Positions 10,615 to 22,600 of a stretch of DNA of 64,000 nt are shown piece after piece. The stretch comes from Nemopilema nomurai. Its lineage: Eukaryota; Cnidaria; Scyphozoa; Rhizostomeae; Rhizostomatidae. The position numbers and the translations under genes are program-made. The first letter of the stretch is position 1. Each line of letters begins with the position of its first letter. The notes under the pieces were generated by a model that searched no databases, was not told where the DNA came from, and saw only the letters and a program-made list of their open reading frames with translations. Where the stretch lies: positions 124,001 to 188,000 of the forward strand of contig ML133403.1 of the NCBI GenBank assembly GCA_003864495.1. The letters are read 5' to 3'.

Positions 10615-13600
10615 ATGGCGGACGTGAAAGCCTTGGAGCATAGTACATTAAAGGTTATTTTTTGATTAATATTCCGCATTTTACGGTAGTCAATCATTGC
10701 AAGTGTTTTCCAGCCCCGACTTTTCAATATTAGATGCCTATCTGAAGATGATGCAAAGGATATGTTATTTTGCTCAAGATAATCATTTATAATCATATAA
10801 ACTTGTTATATCAAATATAATTGAAAGTTTTGTAGGATATGGAGGCTTGTAGTCATTAACGGGCCACCATTTGTACACTATTGAAATATCCAAAGGTAAT
10901 AAAAGTTTATGAGACAAGCGTTTATTTTGTAAGCATATCCATTATCTCACAATTAATAAACTCTTCTCTTGAACCATCAAAGGGATAATTGAACTTTATT
11001 ATGATAGCAGCGCTTTACAAAATTCCATGCAACAGTCACTACTTACGTTTTGACAAATGACCACACTATTCTCAAGGTTTTAAGTCTAAAGTAGCTTTTG
11101 AACCCCCAACCCCTGCTCATTTGTCCTTAATGCATGCCATTGTGTTAGGGCTTTGTGTATCTGAGATCAAAACATCATCAATTGCTAGTTCTGGGAAAAA
11201 ATGTTTTATCATCAAATGGCTTTCAAAAATGCCCTTAACTAGCAGCTTTCAGCTAGAGAGCTGCAGCCAATTGAAAGAGGATCTATTTTGATAAAAAAAT
11301 TAAGAAAGGGATTTTTCATACCAAATTTGCTCTAATATTCCTGCTTCTCTTTTACTCCCACCTCTCTAGTAATCCTGCTTGTATTTCAAAGATTGAAAGA
11401 AAAATCCCGTCTCTCCAGTAATCCTGCATGCGGGATTGAAACTTTTTATTGGCATTTGCTATTCTTTATACACTTTGTGTGGGCTTCAGAGTCAAAGATT
11501 GAAACTTATGCATAGAGTGAATGGGTTAAATTGCTATTGTTGAAAATCATTAGCACTATTACTATTATTGAAAAATTGTTATTGTTATTGTTGAAATTTG
11601 CTCTGATTTGCCATACTCACATTTAAACGCTATTCTAAAGCTAGACCTCAAGGCATTGAAAAATAATTCTGCCTCTCCAATATACCTGCCTCTCCAATAA
11701 TCCTGCCTTTTTTGTTAGGTTGGAAAGCTAATCCCGCAGCAGGAATATTAGAGTTATATGCTTGCACTGACCATTACTTGGAAAAATTATAATTAACCAA
11801 AGTAGTAATAGAAACATTAGAGGGAATACGTAATAAAAAAACCCTTTTCAAAGAAACCTTGGAAATTTTGATGATTAAGCATGATATTGCTAAAAAAAGG
11901 GTCAAACCATGGTGCTGATGTAGATATTGCTGATGCATTTGACTTCCTTGAAACATGACAGTGCCGCTCCAATAAAATGCATGATTGTATATCAATTGGG
12001 AAAAATGAGGAGTGCAACCACTGCTGAATACATTTGATTAACTTCTCAGGATAAGGATTCTTATTTCAAGATCATTACAGCAGATTGCTTTTTTGTTCAA
12101 AAATATTAAACTTTTGCTTTCAAGGTTCCATATGAGATCCTGAATAAAAGGTTTAGAAATGCTCAAAAGTTGATTGATAAAGAGGTGACTCATATTTCAT
12201 CCCAATTGAATGAGATTGTCACATCTACATCAAGTGAAACTACAACAGTAAAGGAGGCATCCCATTCCCTTGGTGATGTAGTCCAGAAACTAGAAGACCT
12301 AAAAAGAAAGGTAAAGCATCTATCCTATTGAAATTATTTTGTTGGAGAATAGACTCTTCTACTCAATAGTCTAACAGGTTTGCACACCATATCATTTAAT
12401 TTTGTTGGCTTCTATATAATTGTGGGTGACAAGGTTTCCATTCAATAAGAAAGGAAATTTTATCTGATTCACCACATGAAGAGTTCTCATTATTGGATTA
12501 CCTTAGCGGAGAATAGACACAAATCAAGTAATCTTGGTGTTGAATATACATTTGTTGTAAATGATGTTATATGCATTGTTTTGGCAGGCAGCAGATGTCT
12601 TGTCTAGGGAAGAGGAAACTGGCAGAAATTGTAAGGCCAGAATAGAGTTATTGAAGGAGCACACAGACACAAGGAAAAATGCTCAACTTGTTTGGAAGAG
12701 AAAGCGCCTTGAAAGAATGCTTGTTGACCACTTCTTAAGATCAGGGTATTATGAAACTGCCATCTTGATGGCAAAGAAAGCAGAAATTGAAGTACGGATC
12801 ACATGTTTGCTTGTCTCTATTTTCTTCGTTTAATGGACATTGCTGATATTGTATCTAATGCAAGAAAGCTGCTTGGAGAGTTAATATTTATGGTAGCATT
12901 TAAGTGATGTTTGACACCCAACACGTTTCTTAATGTCATTATATTCCATATCTTCTACCAAACATTACATTACAAAACATTACAAATAGAAAGTCAGTTT
13001 ATTTAATATGTATCTTGAAATTTAAGCGGTATACTTGCTTAAGAATACTTATTAATTCAACACATGGTAATGATGTTTTTTGCAGTGCTATGTAGATGTT
13101 GATCTTTTCCTTGCTGCAAGAAGAGTGGAGGATGCCCTTCGACTGAGGCAGTCGGAGCCTTGCCTGGCCTGGTGCCACGATAACAAGTCCAAACTGAGGA
13201 AATTGAAAGTAAGTATCGCCCTGCGTTTGCATTCAGCGCTGCATTGATCAATTCTGAATCAGCGGTCATTTTTAGCCAAAACAAAAGCAAGGTCAATGCT
13301 TTTTGAATTTCTAAACTTTCAAGGCATCGAGGTGACAATCCAAAAGCATATCTCTCGCGCTTTAATAATCTGGGGTTAAGAAACTGAAGCTGACTTCTAC
13401 TGAGTAGTTTCAAAAGGTAAGAAATGAATTTCTGCTCGGTTGCTGATGATCAGCTTTTGAAGTCGACGTAATCACAGCAAAGGGTTTCTAACGACCGATC
13501 TATCGAGCGTAATCGTATTGGTAACTCTCTTTGAATGAATTAACTGTGACGTTGTTTATTGCTTGACACTCTTACACAATAGCGGTCCAAGTTATTTTGC

Positions 13601-16270
13601 CTGTCCTACTGTGACGGGCAAATGAAAATCCGTTTTATTTTGTTCGTGCAACAGTTGCTCCAGCTCAGCTCCTTTTTTGGATTGGCTTGTCCCACGCATT
13701 TACCGTTACTGCGTACGCTTGTGCTCCACGCTTGGTCAAAGTTTTTTTAGATAGCAGCCTTCCTTTTTGTAGGCCAGCTAGAATGAAGATAAGGCATATA
13801 ACGCATTTATTTCGTTTATCATTGTTTTATTTAATGGCTTGTCTATGTCATTTTCTACCCGGCCGTCGTTCATCACGTGGCGACACTAGACGTATCTTAG
13901 TTTTACGCAATCGCCTTAACTTTATCTGACACCCTAGTTACGTCCTTTGTCAATGGTAGTGCTAGTGGTCTCTTTCATGCCCTTTCCCTCCGCCATTGGA
14001 GCCAGTCACATGGCTCTGCACGTTTTTAAAAGAATCTTTCCTTGATCTGGCAATCGTCATTCTATTTCATCTGTTACTTCATGTAACCGTTTCAGAGCAG
14101 ACTGGAACTCAATATCAGGCTGCAAGAGTTTGTGGAGCTTATTCAACAGGACAAAAGGCTGGAGGCAATTATGTATGTGCCTCCTATGCCATTATTGTAT
14201 CATGCCATACTAAATTATAATGTATTATATTAAGTTGTAGTTATTGTTGAAATATTGCTTTTCAATATCATCGCCATTGAATTATGTTATGTTGAATTAC
14301 ACTATTGTTTTCATAAAGTTATATCATTACATATTTTTAATTCATGTTATGCTATTTGATATCGTTTTGTCTTACATTATTTTACTTGCCACACCATTTT
14401 CTTTTCTTATACTATCCTGTTTGGCTTCCTTTTACATGCAATATTTTATCACATTTCACTATTTACTTAATTCCATGCTATAGCTCCATTATTTTGATGT
14501 ATCCCCATGTTTTCTCGCAATAGTATAAGGGCTGCCTGTCTGTAAGATCAGAAGATTTGTGATCTTTCTTGATACCTATTTGTTTCCTTTGAAGGTATGC
14601 ACGAAAGTTCTTGAACCCAGCCAATGGTTATGTGCACGCCGATCCAGATATTCATAAGCTGATGGCCCTGCTGGCTTTCCGGCCCGACAGCCATTGCGAG
14701 AGATACGAGGTTTGTTGTGACCTCTATCTGCTGTGCTTTAATCATTAAAAAGGGAATCGAATTCCAGAATCTCAAGTACAGTCGGACGCATTTCTTTAAC
14801 GTCTTAGAGGAAAAGAAGTTGTCTAGTGTCTTTGAACAAAGGAGACCGCTTGCATTATAAATTGAAACATGAAACTTTATTTTTATTAGTTATGCAGTGT
14901 GCTGAAACTATGTTATTATTTTGTTCTAGTCATTTTAGTCCTATCCCACAGCAAGCAACCAAAATGCACCTTAAACCGTTCTTTGTCTTACAGCCGTGTA
15001 AATGGCCCTTAAACGGTTTGCACTGCAGAGGTCATGCAGCTAGTTTGTCGCGTAACTCATCCGAAGTTTCTGGTTTGTCGTAATTTATCATCAAGTATCT
15101 TCAATTCCTTTTAGAGGTTCTTTCGTAAAGATCGCTGGGAGAGTCTGGTGCAGCAATTTCGTCGAGAGAACTTTGCACTCCATCAATTAAATTCACAGTC
15201 GATCCTGGAGGTGACTTTACAATGTGGTCTAGCCTCGTTGAAGACACCGTATCTTTTCTAGTTTTTTCGGGACTTATTTGAAATAGAATTTTGTCCTGTA
15301 CTTATTCAAGCGAATTTCTTGCTTTGGTGTTGCTACCGCCTCTTGAGAGGAGGCAGTCAAAGGAGGCCATGGTTAGAGGACCCACTAGAGGACCCGATCC
15401 TGAGCAAGGATATGTGAATACTACATCAAGGCAGTTACCTTGCATTCTTACCTATTACTACTTAATTGAATGTCCAAGGTGCTGGTTAAGAATAAATAGG
15501 TACAAAAGAGCGCAAGCTTGAAGGGCTGCGATGGGTCCTCAGTTTTGCGGGTGACTGATTCTGTTTCAAAGCGACACTCGGACCAAGGGTCCCAGCATGT
15601 CCAATGCCACCTGCTTCGCATCCTTAACACACGTTTCAGGCATTGTTACCATGACGACGAAAAGAGCCCCGACTGTCCGGTATGCAGCCGACTGTTCAAC
15701 GATCTAGCCAAACAGCTTCCTTTTGCGCACTGCGCCCAGTCGAGGCTGATATGCAATTTGACAGGCGAGGCTATTGATGAGCACAACGCGCCTATGATGT
15801 TACCAAACGGGAATGTTTACGGCGAGAACGTACGTAACGGCTCCCACTCTACTCGGCTATCATTTCGTGAATAACTTTATCATTCCTTTTCATGTTTGTT
15901 TAACGTTTATCGCAGCGGGATGATGTGAAGGCACATTGCAAATGCTTCACAGTCTGGTGTTTCATGTTTTCAAAATGAGGAAGACCCATCAGCCTTGAAA
16001 TCTGCAATAATTTTCTTCATTTTTTGTTTTGTGTCATGATACTTTGTAAAAGTTTCCTATATTTCCTATATTCCTATATTTGTTTACTACTTTATAGTTT
16101 TTTTGTTTTGTTTTTTCCTGCCAAGTAGAACACACCCGCGCTTCATTACATCTCCCTTTTTATAGTCGCTGCAAATGATGGTGATACCTGAAGACGAAAA
16201 CTCTATTCAATGTCCACGCTCTAAAGAAAAGTACAAGGCTGAAGATGCTCAAAGAGTTTACGTCATGTGA
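10615..16270 (+). CDS. MAEA: MAEA, RING-like E3 subunit of the CTLH/GID complex
   Basis: Nine coding exons join in frame to 390 residues (human is 396): 10615-10653, 12125-12310, 12588-12791, 13086-13208, 14096-14172, 14595-14709, 15115-15248, 15640-15829, 16166-16270. Exon 1 is only 13 codons and ends STLK before [10 protein letters not shown], matching the human junction. The middle carries VWKRKR-like, GYYETA and [14 protein letters not shown] blocks (LisH/CTLH region). The C-terminal exons hold the degenerate RING ([11 protein letters not shown]...[11 protein letters not shown]...MMLPNG) and end in VYVM. In animals MAEA pairs with RMND5 as the catalytic core of the CTLH ubiquitin ligase in nucleus and cytoplasm. 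The exon 1 donor is a weak GTTATT. Exon 1 joins exon 2 in frame with family-like sequence, so I am confident in it. The gene converges on the minus-strand coiled-coil gene. Confidence 0.95.
11330..11753. mobile_element. Non-autonomous inverted-repeat (MITE-like) element in MAEA intron 1
   Basis: A perfect 15-bp inverted repeat bounds this stretch: CTCTAATATTCCTGC at 11330-11344 and its reverse complement at 11739-11753. Inside lie several related direct words of the form CTCTCCARTAATCCTGC (about 11361, 11410, 11672 and 11689) that resemble the terminal repeat, plus paired copies of CAAAGATTGAAA near 11388 and 11493. Terminal plus subterminal repeats without an open frame is the structure of a MITE. 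I see no clear target-site duplication outside the ends, so the superfamily is unassigned and an old or satellite-like origin remains possible. Confidence 0.6.
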
Positions 16271-16791
16271 CTTTCAGCCTGTCTCTTTCACCAAGATTCC
16301 AGTTTATTTTTTCGATCGGTAATTCTTTGGTAAAAACACTTACTTTCAGTTCAAATGCCTTAGCTTTTTTGTAAAATAATGTTGTATTCATTAATGATTT
16401 TGTCCATGTCCATAACAAAGTCGTTTTATTTCTCTCGTGAGAATCTTGCGTCACTTAGGCCAACTGAAAGACATCTCGTTTTATACTGTTCTGTAGACAT
16501 CTTTTGACATCGATTGCCATGCTGTCAGAATAACATTGACTTTGTACTTTGGCGATTCCCAAATTTAGCGCCTTGTGAAAGACGTTCTGACGAGAGAGGC
16601 AGGCAAGCATCCAAGAATGAAGGCGCTGGCACACGCTAATTTCATCAGCCAAACAAGCTCATTCATAAACAATCCCCTTTCAAGGTTTGCCGGCTTTGTT
16701 CTGCCAGAAAGTATCAAAATTCGCATCTTTAAATCTCCGAATGATACGGGAGAAAACGGAAGTCGTTTGATTCCATGGCCATGTGGGTTGG
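16271..16791. other. Convergent 3' interval between MAEA and the 217-aa gene
   Basis: This should hold the 3' untranslated regions of two converging genes. I see no open frame of interest and no clear AATAAA on the plus strand. Confidence 0.4.
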
Positions 16792-17908
16792 TTAGTCAGC
16801 CGAGCCTCCGCTTCCAAACGAGGACCCCTCGTCTTCCAGCCTTTGTCTGCTAGTTATTCTGCTACGGATCGTTTCAATCGACGGCAGCTTCCGGTGTTTG
16901 CGGTACTCAGAAAAGTCCTTTACGTCTACCGTTGCACTGCTCCGTTGTGACAAAGACGTGTTGCTTTCTGGCTCAAAGTGAACTCGCTTGTAACCTGGTA
17001 CGTCATCCACCCCACTCTGTGTATCACGCTTTGCATATGGCGATGAATAGTCCCTCGGTGGCTTGTCATCTATTTGCTCTCTGTCGTGTTGTGTTGCCGA
17101 GGAAGGTAATGCCAAATATGCACCTGGAATTGTAATATTTTCTTCAATTAAAGTTGCAAATACCTGCAAAATACGATCACACCCTCAAGTAAACATGTGG
17201 CAGGCGAGGCCAGTTGGAGCAGAGGCCCAAGAGTAACCCTTTATTTTGGCAACAGATATTGTTTGTTTTTAGGGCTAATAAACTTTTGCCTTGATGGATG
17301 AATGGTGGATTGATGACATGGATGACATCATAAATGGGGGGCTGGGGGGGGGGGGTGAAAGCCCAATGTAAATATCCAGCAAGCCCTTTTTCTGATTGTC
17401 CTTCTTGGGGTCCTTGTCGCCCTATTGGTGTCGGGGTTACTGATTGTCAACTTTGGTCATCGATAAACAGGTCTAGCAAAAGTTTCTCTTACCTTTCATC
17501 AAATTCCTGACTTTCTCTTGCATGCTGTCGTCATAGTAACACGTCAGCTCGACTGTCCCTCCATGCGGGAACATCTCCTTTATTGTCACTTTCTGTCGCT
17601 CCATCTCGAGTTGCTTTTTCTTGAAATCGAGCTCCTTTTCAATGATGTCTAGTTCTCTGTTTCTCTCTTTTCGGTCCTCATCCTCTTCGCGAAGTTGCAT
17701 CTCTCGCCATAGCTTCGCGCAACTGAAAACAATGAACAGTCTGGTTAGCACGAACGAGCAGCTTTGACCTTTGTCGACATGCGCAACTTCAAAACTGTAC
17801 CTTTAACATTGCTTACTGTTCAATGAGGATGGTGATTGCTTCAAGGGCAACATTCGAAACGAGGCTAGCTCCACCCAGAGAGAAACATTGGAAGAAGAAT
17901 TGGCGCAT
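16792..17908 (-). CDS. Uncharacterised 217-residue coiled-coil protein
   Basis: Three exons on the minus strand join in frame: 17908-17817, 17722-17493 and 17123-16792. The start ATG at 17908 is directly preceded by an in-frame TGA, so it is the true start of this transcript. Introns are 94 and 369 bp with GTAAGC and GTAAGA donors. The protein has a hydrophobic N-terminus (MRQFFFQCFSLGGASLVSNV) that could be a signal anchor, then a highly charged coiled coil (about residues 36-75, runs of REEDEDRKERNRELD and KKKQLEMERQK), a short conserved-looking block (MFPHGGTVELTCYYDD), and a polar, S/R-rich, probably disordered tail ending GSGGSAD. I do not recognise the family. It diverges from ZCCHC4 across a 1.7-kb interval. 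The third-exon acceptor (CCAG at 17124-17127) was chosen because an upstream AG would give an early stop. Confidence 0.72.
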
Positions 17909-19622
17909 TCAATGAGTGGCGAGTCTCGAGCCATCTTATCTTGTTTTCTTGACTTTTTCTAACCATACGCGCCTTTTTGACCTTCTACTTTTATAAAGGC
18001 ATAACGAAATAAAATTTTATCATCAGCTCATAGTTAAGCAGAACCACAGATAGATGTTGAAGCGAATGACAATAAAAGAGAAATAAAGATGAGCGAATTG
18101 AAGTAATTGAAAGTAGCGTTTCGATTGGAAAATTTTGACCTTAGGCCCAGCAATTGCACCAACGATCAGATTTTGGAATTGCCACAAAGGGAATAGGGGC
18201 AGTTTCCGGCTGGCAATCTTTACCCCTGCACTGGGCCAGTCTCCTAGAATCGGGCGGAGTAGGGGTGATTCACCGCAAAGCCGCCTCGCCTTAGAGACTC
18301 GTGGCTCGTCTGATGTTGCCAAACTGCATTCTTGTTGACCAGAAGTTAGGTTCTTTGCCACTTTCCATCGGACAGGGCTGAATCTATATATTTTCTAAAT
18401 GCGAAAATAAACAAAAAATCAAATCACTCGCCTTTCACATCTTGTTCCCTTGGTTTTGCCTATCCGACTTTTGAAAGTCCTCTTGCACATAACACAGTGT
18501 ACCATTCTTGCCTTCAAAGGGATGTGTCACAAACATGTGATGTTTTGAAAAGCATATTATCTATTTCTTAGTTTAGTTAAGTGTTTCAAAGAGCCAGACC
18601 ATTGTCCATTGCGAACTGCATGTGCTTGACCAAGCGTGCCAAGATGTGTGAATCAACCAGCCGCTCGCTGAGCACGCCCTTGCCCACGAGTTAAAATACA
18701 AACCCCTCCCTCGCGATCTTCGGCGAAAAACCAGCAATCAAAAGCAGTTGCGGCGTTTTGGGTATTCAGTTTTGAAGACGGGGCCTATGACGGGCACGGA
18801 GCTCCCCTTTACGCCTAATGCAGAAAAAGATCCACTTGCCAGCCCGCATCAGTAGCTACTTCCGTGTGCAAGGGATTTCTACGAGGCACTGGGAGACGAG
18901 ACATGCAACTGCATTTTGTGTGCAAAGCTCTGCTCGAAAGAGTTATTTATTTTGCTGTTTTGTATTTAACATTCTTGAGGAAGTTACTGATGCAAAATGG
19001 TGTTACACTGTGATTGGAATTTTTATGCTTCAGAGTTTTTTCTTTCAACTGTAATTCTCGAATCTCGACGTTGCTTTCTAATTGCTATTCTCAATTATTC
19101 TCTTTGAAAGCTAAGTTATGTAAAACAATGTTCCGTGGCACAAAACTTTACAAATTCGAGAAAAAGTGGAGTCATAAATTTGAGTCCTTATTGTACGCAA
19201 ACGTCGGAAAATGACTAAGATCTAACAGAATAAATAGCCAGTGGCGGATCGAAAAGCAATGGAGGTCGGAAAGAGAGCGCACGATTGGCTATCCTTTGAG
19301 CAATCAGTATCTACGTCACATCATATATTTCAGAAGAGTAGAGTAGAGTCCAAATGAAAAGACAAACTCTTCCTATCTGCACAAAAAGGATATAAAGGGT
19401 CGAGAAAACTCTATATCTACATTTATATGCAGAATCCTTTCTTATGTATTACTTCAGTATTTGTGCGTTTTTGATTTTTAGCTCTATAAAATAAAGAATT
19501 TTTCTAATAAAGTTTAAATTCGACTCTCATAGAGGCAAAGATGAACATTTCGCTGTTGTAGTTGTGGACTTTCATGAAATGTTGTTGTAGTTGGAGCACA
19601 TCTCTTCACGTGAACATTCAAG
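17909..19622. other. Divergent interval between the 217-aa gene and ZCCHC4
   Basis: Both genes' promoters should lie here. At about 18130-18360 there is an island richer in G/C than its surroundings, open on both strands (frames 18135-18338 plus and 18023-18361 minus), with no domain I know. It may be a repeat or a structured RNA. A second such patch at 18660-18910 contains an ATG frame (18788-18856) that stops after 22 codons. Neither is called as a gene. Around 19230 lies one copy of a short dispersed repeat also found near 42120. Confidence 0.35.
19229..19300. repeat. Short dispersed repeat, copy 1
   Basis: The segment starting CTAACAGAATAAATAGCCAG matches the start of 42116-42185 (CTAACAGAGTAAGTAGCCAG) and similarity continues through GGATnGAAAA and a GATTGG word. 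This looks like two diverged copies of one interspersed element. Its full extent is not determined. Confidence 0.45.
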
Positions 19623-22600
19623 ATGGCGACAAGTTTCAAAATTATAGAAAGGTTGGGTGTGGACGTTTTTGTAGAGAACAATGAAATTGAATCACCTTGT
19701 TGTCAACATGGTTTGTTTGACTATTTTTAACATTTGTAGGTAGTTTAAATATATATTTGGGAAACCATTTTATAGTAATTTGCACGTTCACGACCATGGC
19801 AGCAGTACACACGTGTGTACACAGTTCCCCACCATGTCCTATCAGCGAAGAGAAGACAACGTTTACTACGTTATTTTTAGTAACCAACATTTACCCAAGG
19901 AAAAGAGTTGGATAAACAGCGATAAGATTCTTAGGTAGATAAAGGAAGTTCTCTGTACATTCTCCCTAAGTAGGCATCAGCTCAGTTATTTTATTTTCAA
20001 GGAGAGACGAAGCACCTTCTTGTTAATAACCTATAGTTCACTAGATATAATTCAAAATCTTGGATTGATCAGTGCAAAGTAGGAGTGTATATTTTAATTA
20101 AGTTACCTAAATTGAAGGTGAATATGTTTTAAATCCCAGTTCCACAAATGAGGCTGATTCTTGACCAGACGATCTATACGCATTGGTGCTTGAATAATGA
20201 TGATACATAGTCAATCAGGGGTTCTTTTATAATGCATCATATGAAATTAATGATTGCTGTTGTTACGGGGAATATACAAACTGCAAAGAAGAGCATTTTC
20301 CAAAAAGATTTCGAGTCATGAATTCACATTTCCGCTTGTTTCTGGATTGTTCTGCTTGTTCCTCTTTTTAGAATCTCCACCAAATTGCTACCCCTACTCA
20401 TATTAGAGTGTGGCCGAACTAAACTGCTGAATCAACCTATTTCAGTTTTACTAACTATTATTTGGTAATTATATGCCAAAGTCAGGTTAAGTTAGAGTAA
20501 TTTCACTGATGCCATTGTATTTTATTAGCTCTTTTTCTGATAATGCCAGCTTGCAAAATGTTCATATGAAGTGTTTGCTTGACCTATAGTGTTTGGAGCT
20601 TAACTGAGCAAAGGTTCTTAGAATATAAAGTTGATTAATATGATCCTTGATATAATCTTGTTTAGATGTAGTATTGAGCTTCCTTTATTGGATGTAATCA
20701 TCTCTTTTTCAGGCCCAACCATCTTGTTTGAGAGATATTTCAAGGACAAGTCATCTCGAAAGTTTTATGCTTGTTCAGCCTCAAGAGATAGGAAGGGATG
20801 TCCATTTTTTCAATGGAGGGATGAAAAGATTACGCCAGGAAGGCATATACTTCAGTCAGAGTTTGCAAAAAAACTCCAAGAAGAGAAAGAAGTTGTTAAA
20901 AAGTTCCAACAAATCCAACAACAGAGCTTAGACTCAAATGAAACTTTGTCTTTTTGCTATTCATGTGGCCATGTTTTTTCATCAACTGATGCAAGCAGCC
21001 ATCAAGGTCACAAATCTGTAGTGTTGACAAAGTCAGACTTAAACAGGCCTAGTAAATTTCTAGCTCCTGCTGAGAACAAAAAAACAAATGCAGTATGTAT
21101 TTCCTCTTAACAACTTCTTCCAATCATCAAATGTAAATATGAAACTCCAGTTCTGCAGTTCCAGTTACCTTTCAATGTTCAGAGCAAGATTTTGATTAAA
21201 TGGTTTACATTTTCATTTTTGGTCTGTATCTTTCAATTTTTCAACAGTTTTTGAATCTGTTCTTTATCATTTTGGAGCAGATTATGATGAAGTCATAAAG
21301 ATATACTGCATCAGCAAGTTTGTTTTGAATAGGTTGCTCATCATTTCAGCAGTTTACATTTCAATATTTATATCTTTTGTTTTTCAGCAATTCTTTTTTT
21401 CTGACACATGCTGTGCTTTCATTGTTAAGACTCTTGCAGCTCTTGGCTTTGATAAAATTGTTAGCTTGGGAGTACCAAGGTAACCTGAATTATTTTTATT
21501 TAGTTTGATTACTTAGAATTCATTTCTCCATTCATATGCAACATTATGAAGCTAAATAATGTTTCAAGCAATTGTTTTGCCTTATCCTGTTTATAATCAG
21601 TTAATTGTAAATAAGAAAATGTCTCACTTTCTACATCTTCTCATCTGATTTCAAAATAGTTATTGTTAATAGTCCTTTTGCTGAGTCAAACTCAGGTTAA
21701 TGGTGACAGTGGCTGTGATGGTTGAAACATCAATAAATGATATAAGCTGGATTACATTAATGAATGGCATAAGAAATTAGAATTCAACCATAGGGTAAGA
21801 AATTCACCTTTAATGCAACAGTCTCAAAACACAAATACTTAGTTTAACCTGAATATTTAAATTACCATTCGTATCAAATATATTTTGAGTCACACATCTA
21901 TTCCTTGCATAATAGAATACACGAGAGGATTCAGAATGTCATCTCCAAGAAATCTGGGAAGCTAGAAAGCATTTTGCTAGATATTGACAAAAGATTTGTA
22001 AGTGATATTTAGTAGAATGAATTCATCTGAGTGAGGCTTTCTCTGAGTGAACTGTTTCTACAATCAGTTTAAAGCAGAGCATTGTCGTCTTGCCCTTGTA
22101 TCTCTTGCTTGTAACCTCGATAACAATATTGTCTAAATTTGAGTGTCTTAATTCGAGTCTCTTGTGGGTTTTCACACTTCAATTCTTTTGGCGTTTCAGG
22201 CTCAGTTTTTGCCAGAGACAGAGTTTCTTCACTACAACATGTTTAACAACTTTTTCTTTGGTGGGGAAGACGCCAAGCAGACACTGAAAGACTTTTTGTT
22301 AAGGTCAAACAAGGTGGCCTTGGTAATGGATCCACCATTTGGAGGTCTGATGTCACTGCTTGCGTCATCCATAAGAAAACTGCAGGCTTTGTATAAAACA
22401 GGTATGGCATTTTTCATTTTTAAGCACAGTCAAATGAGAACCAATCCTCTCCAAACGTCTTCTGCTGAAAATAGCCTGTGTTTCATTTATGTAATTACAA
22501 ATCTGAATACTAGTAAGAAAGCTCAATTTTTGTAGTAAGCATGCAATTTTGGCAAATTAGATTAAAACTAGACCATCAGCAATATCTTGTCGATAAGGAA

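Noticed and set aside
14244..14483. Hydrophobic 79-codon plus-strand frame
   Set aside because: Lies inside a MAEA intron; A/T-rich sequence yields F/I/L/Y codons by chance.
18023..18361. 112-residue minus-strand frame as first exon of the 217-aa gene
   Set aside because: A better-supported first exon with its own ATG and an upstream in-frame stop lies at 17908-17817.
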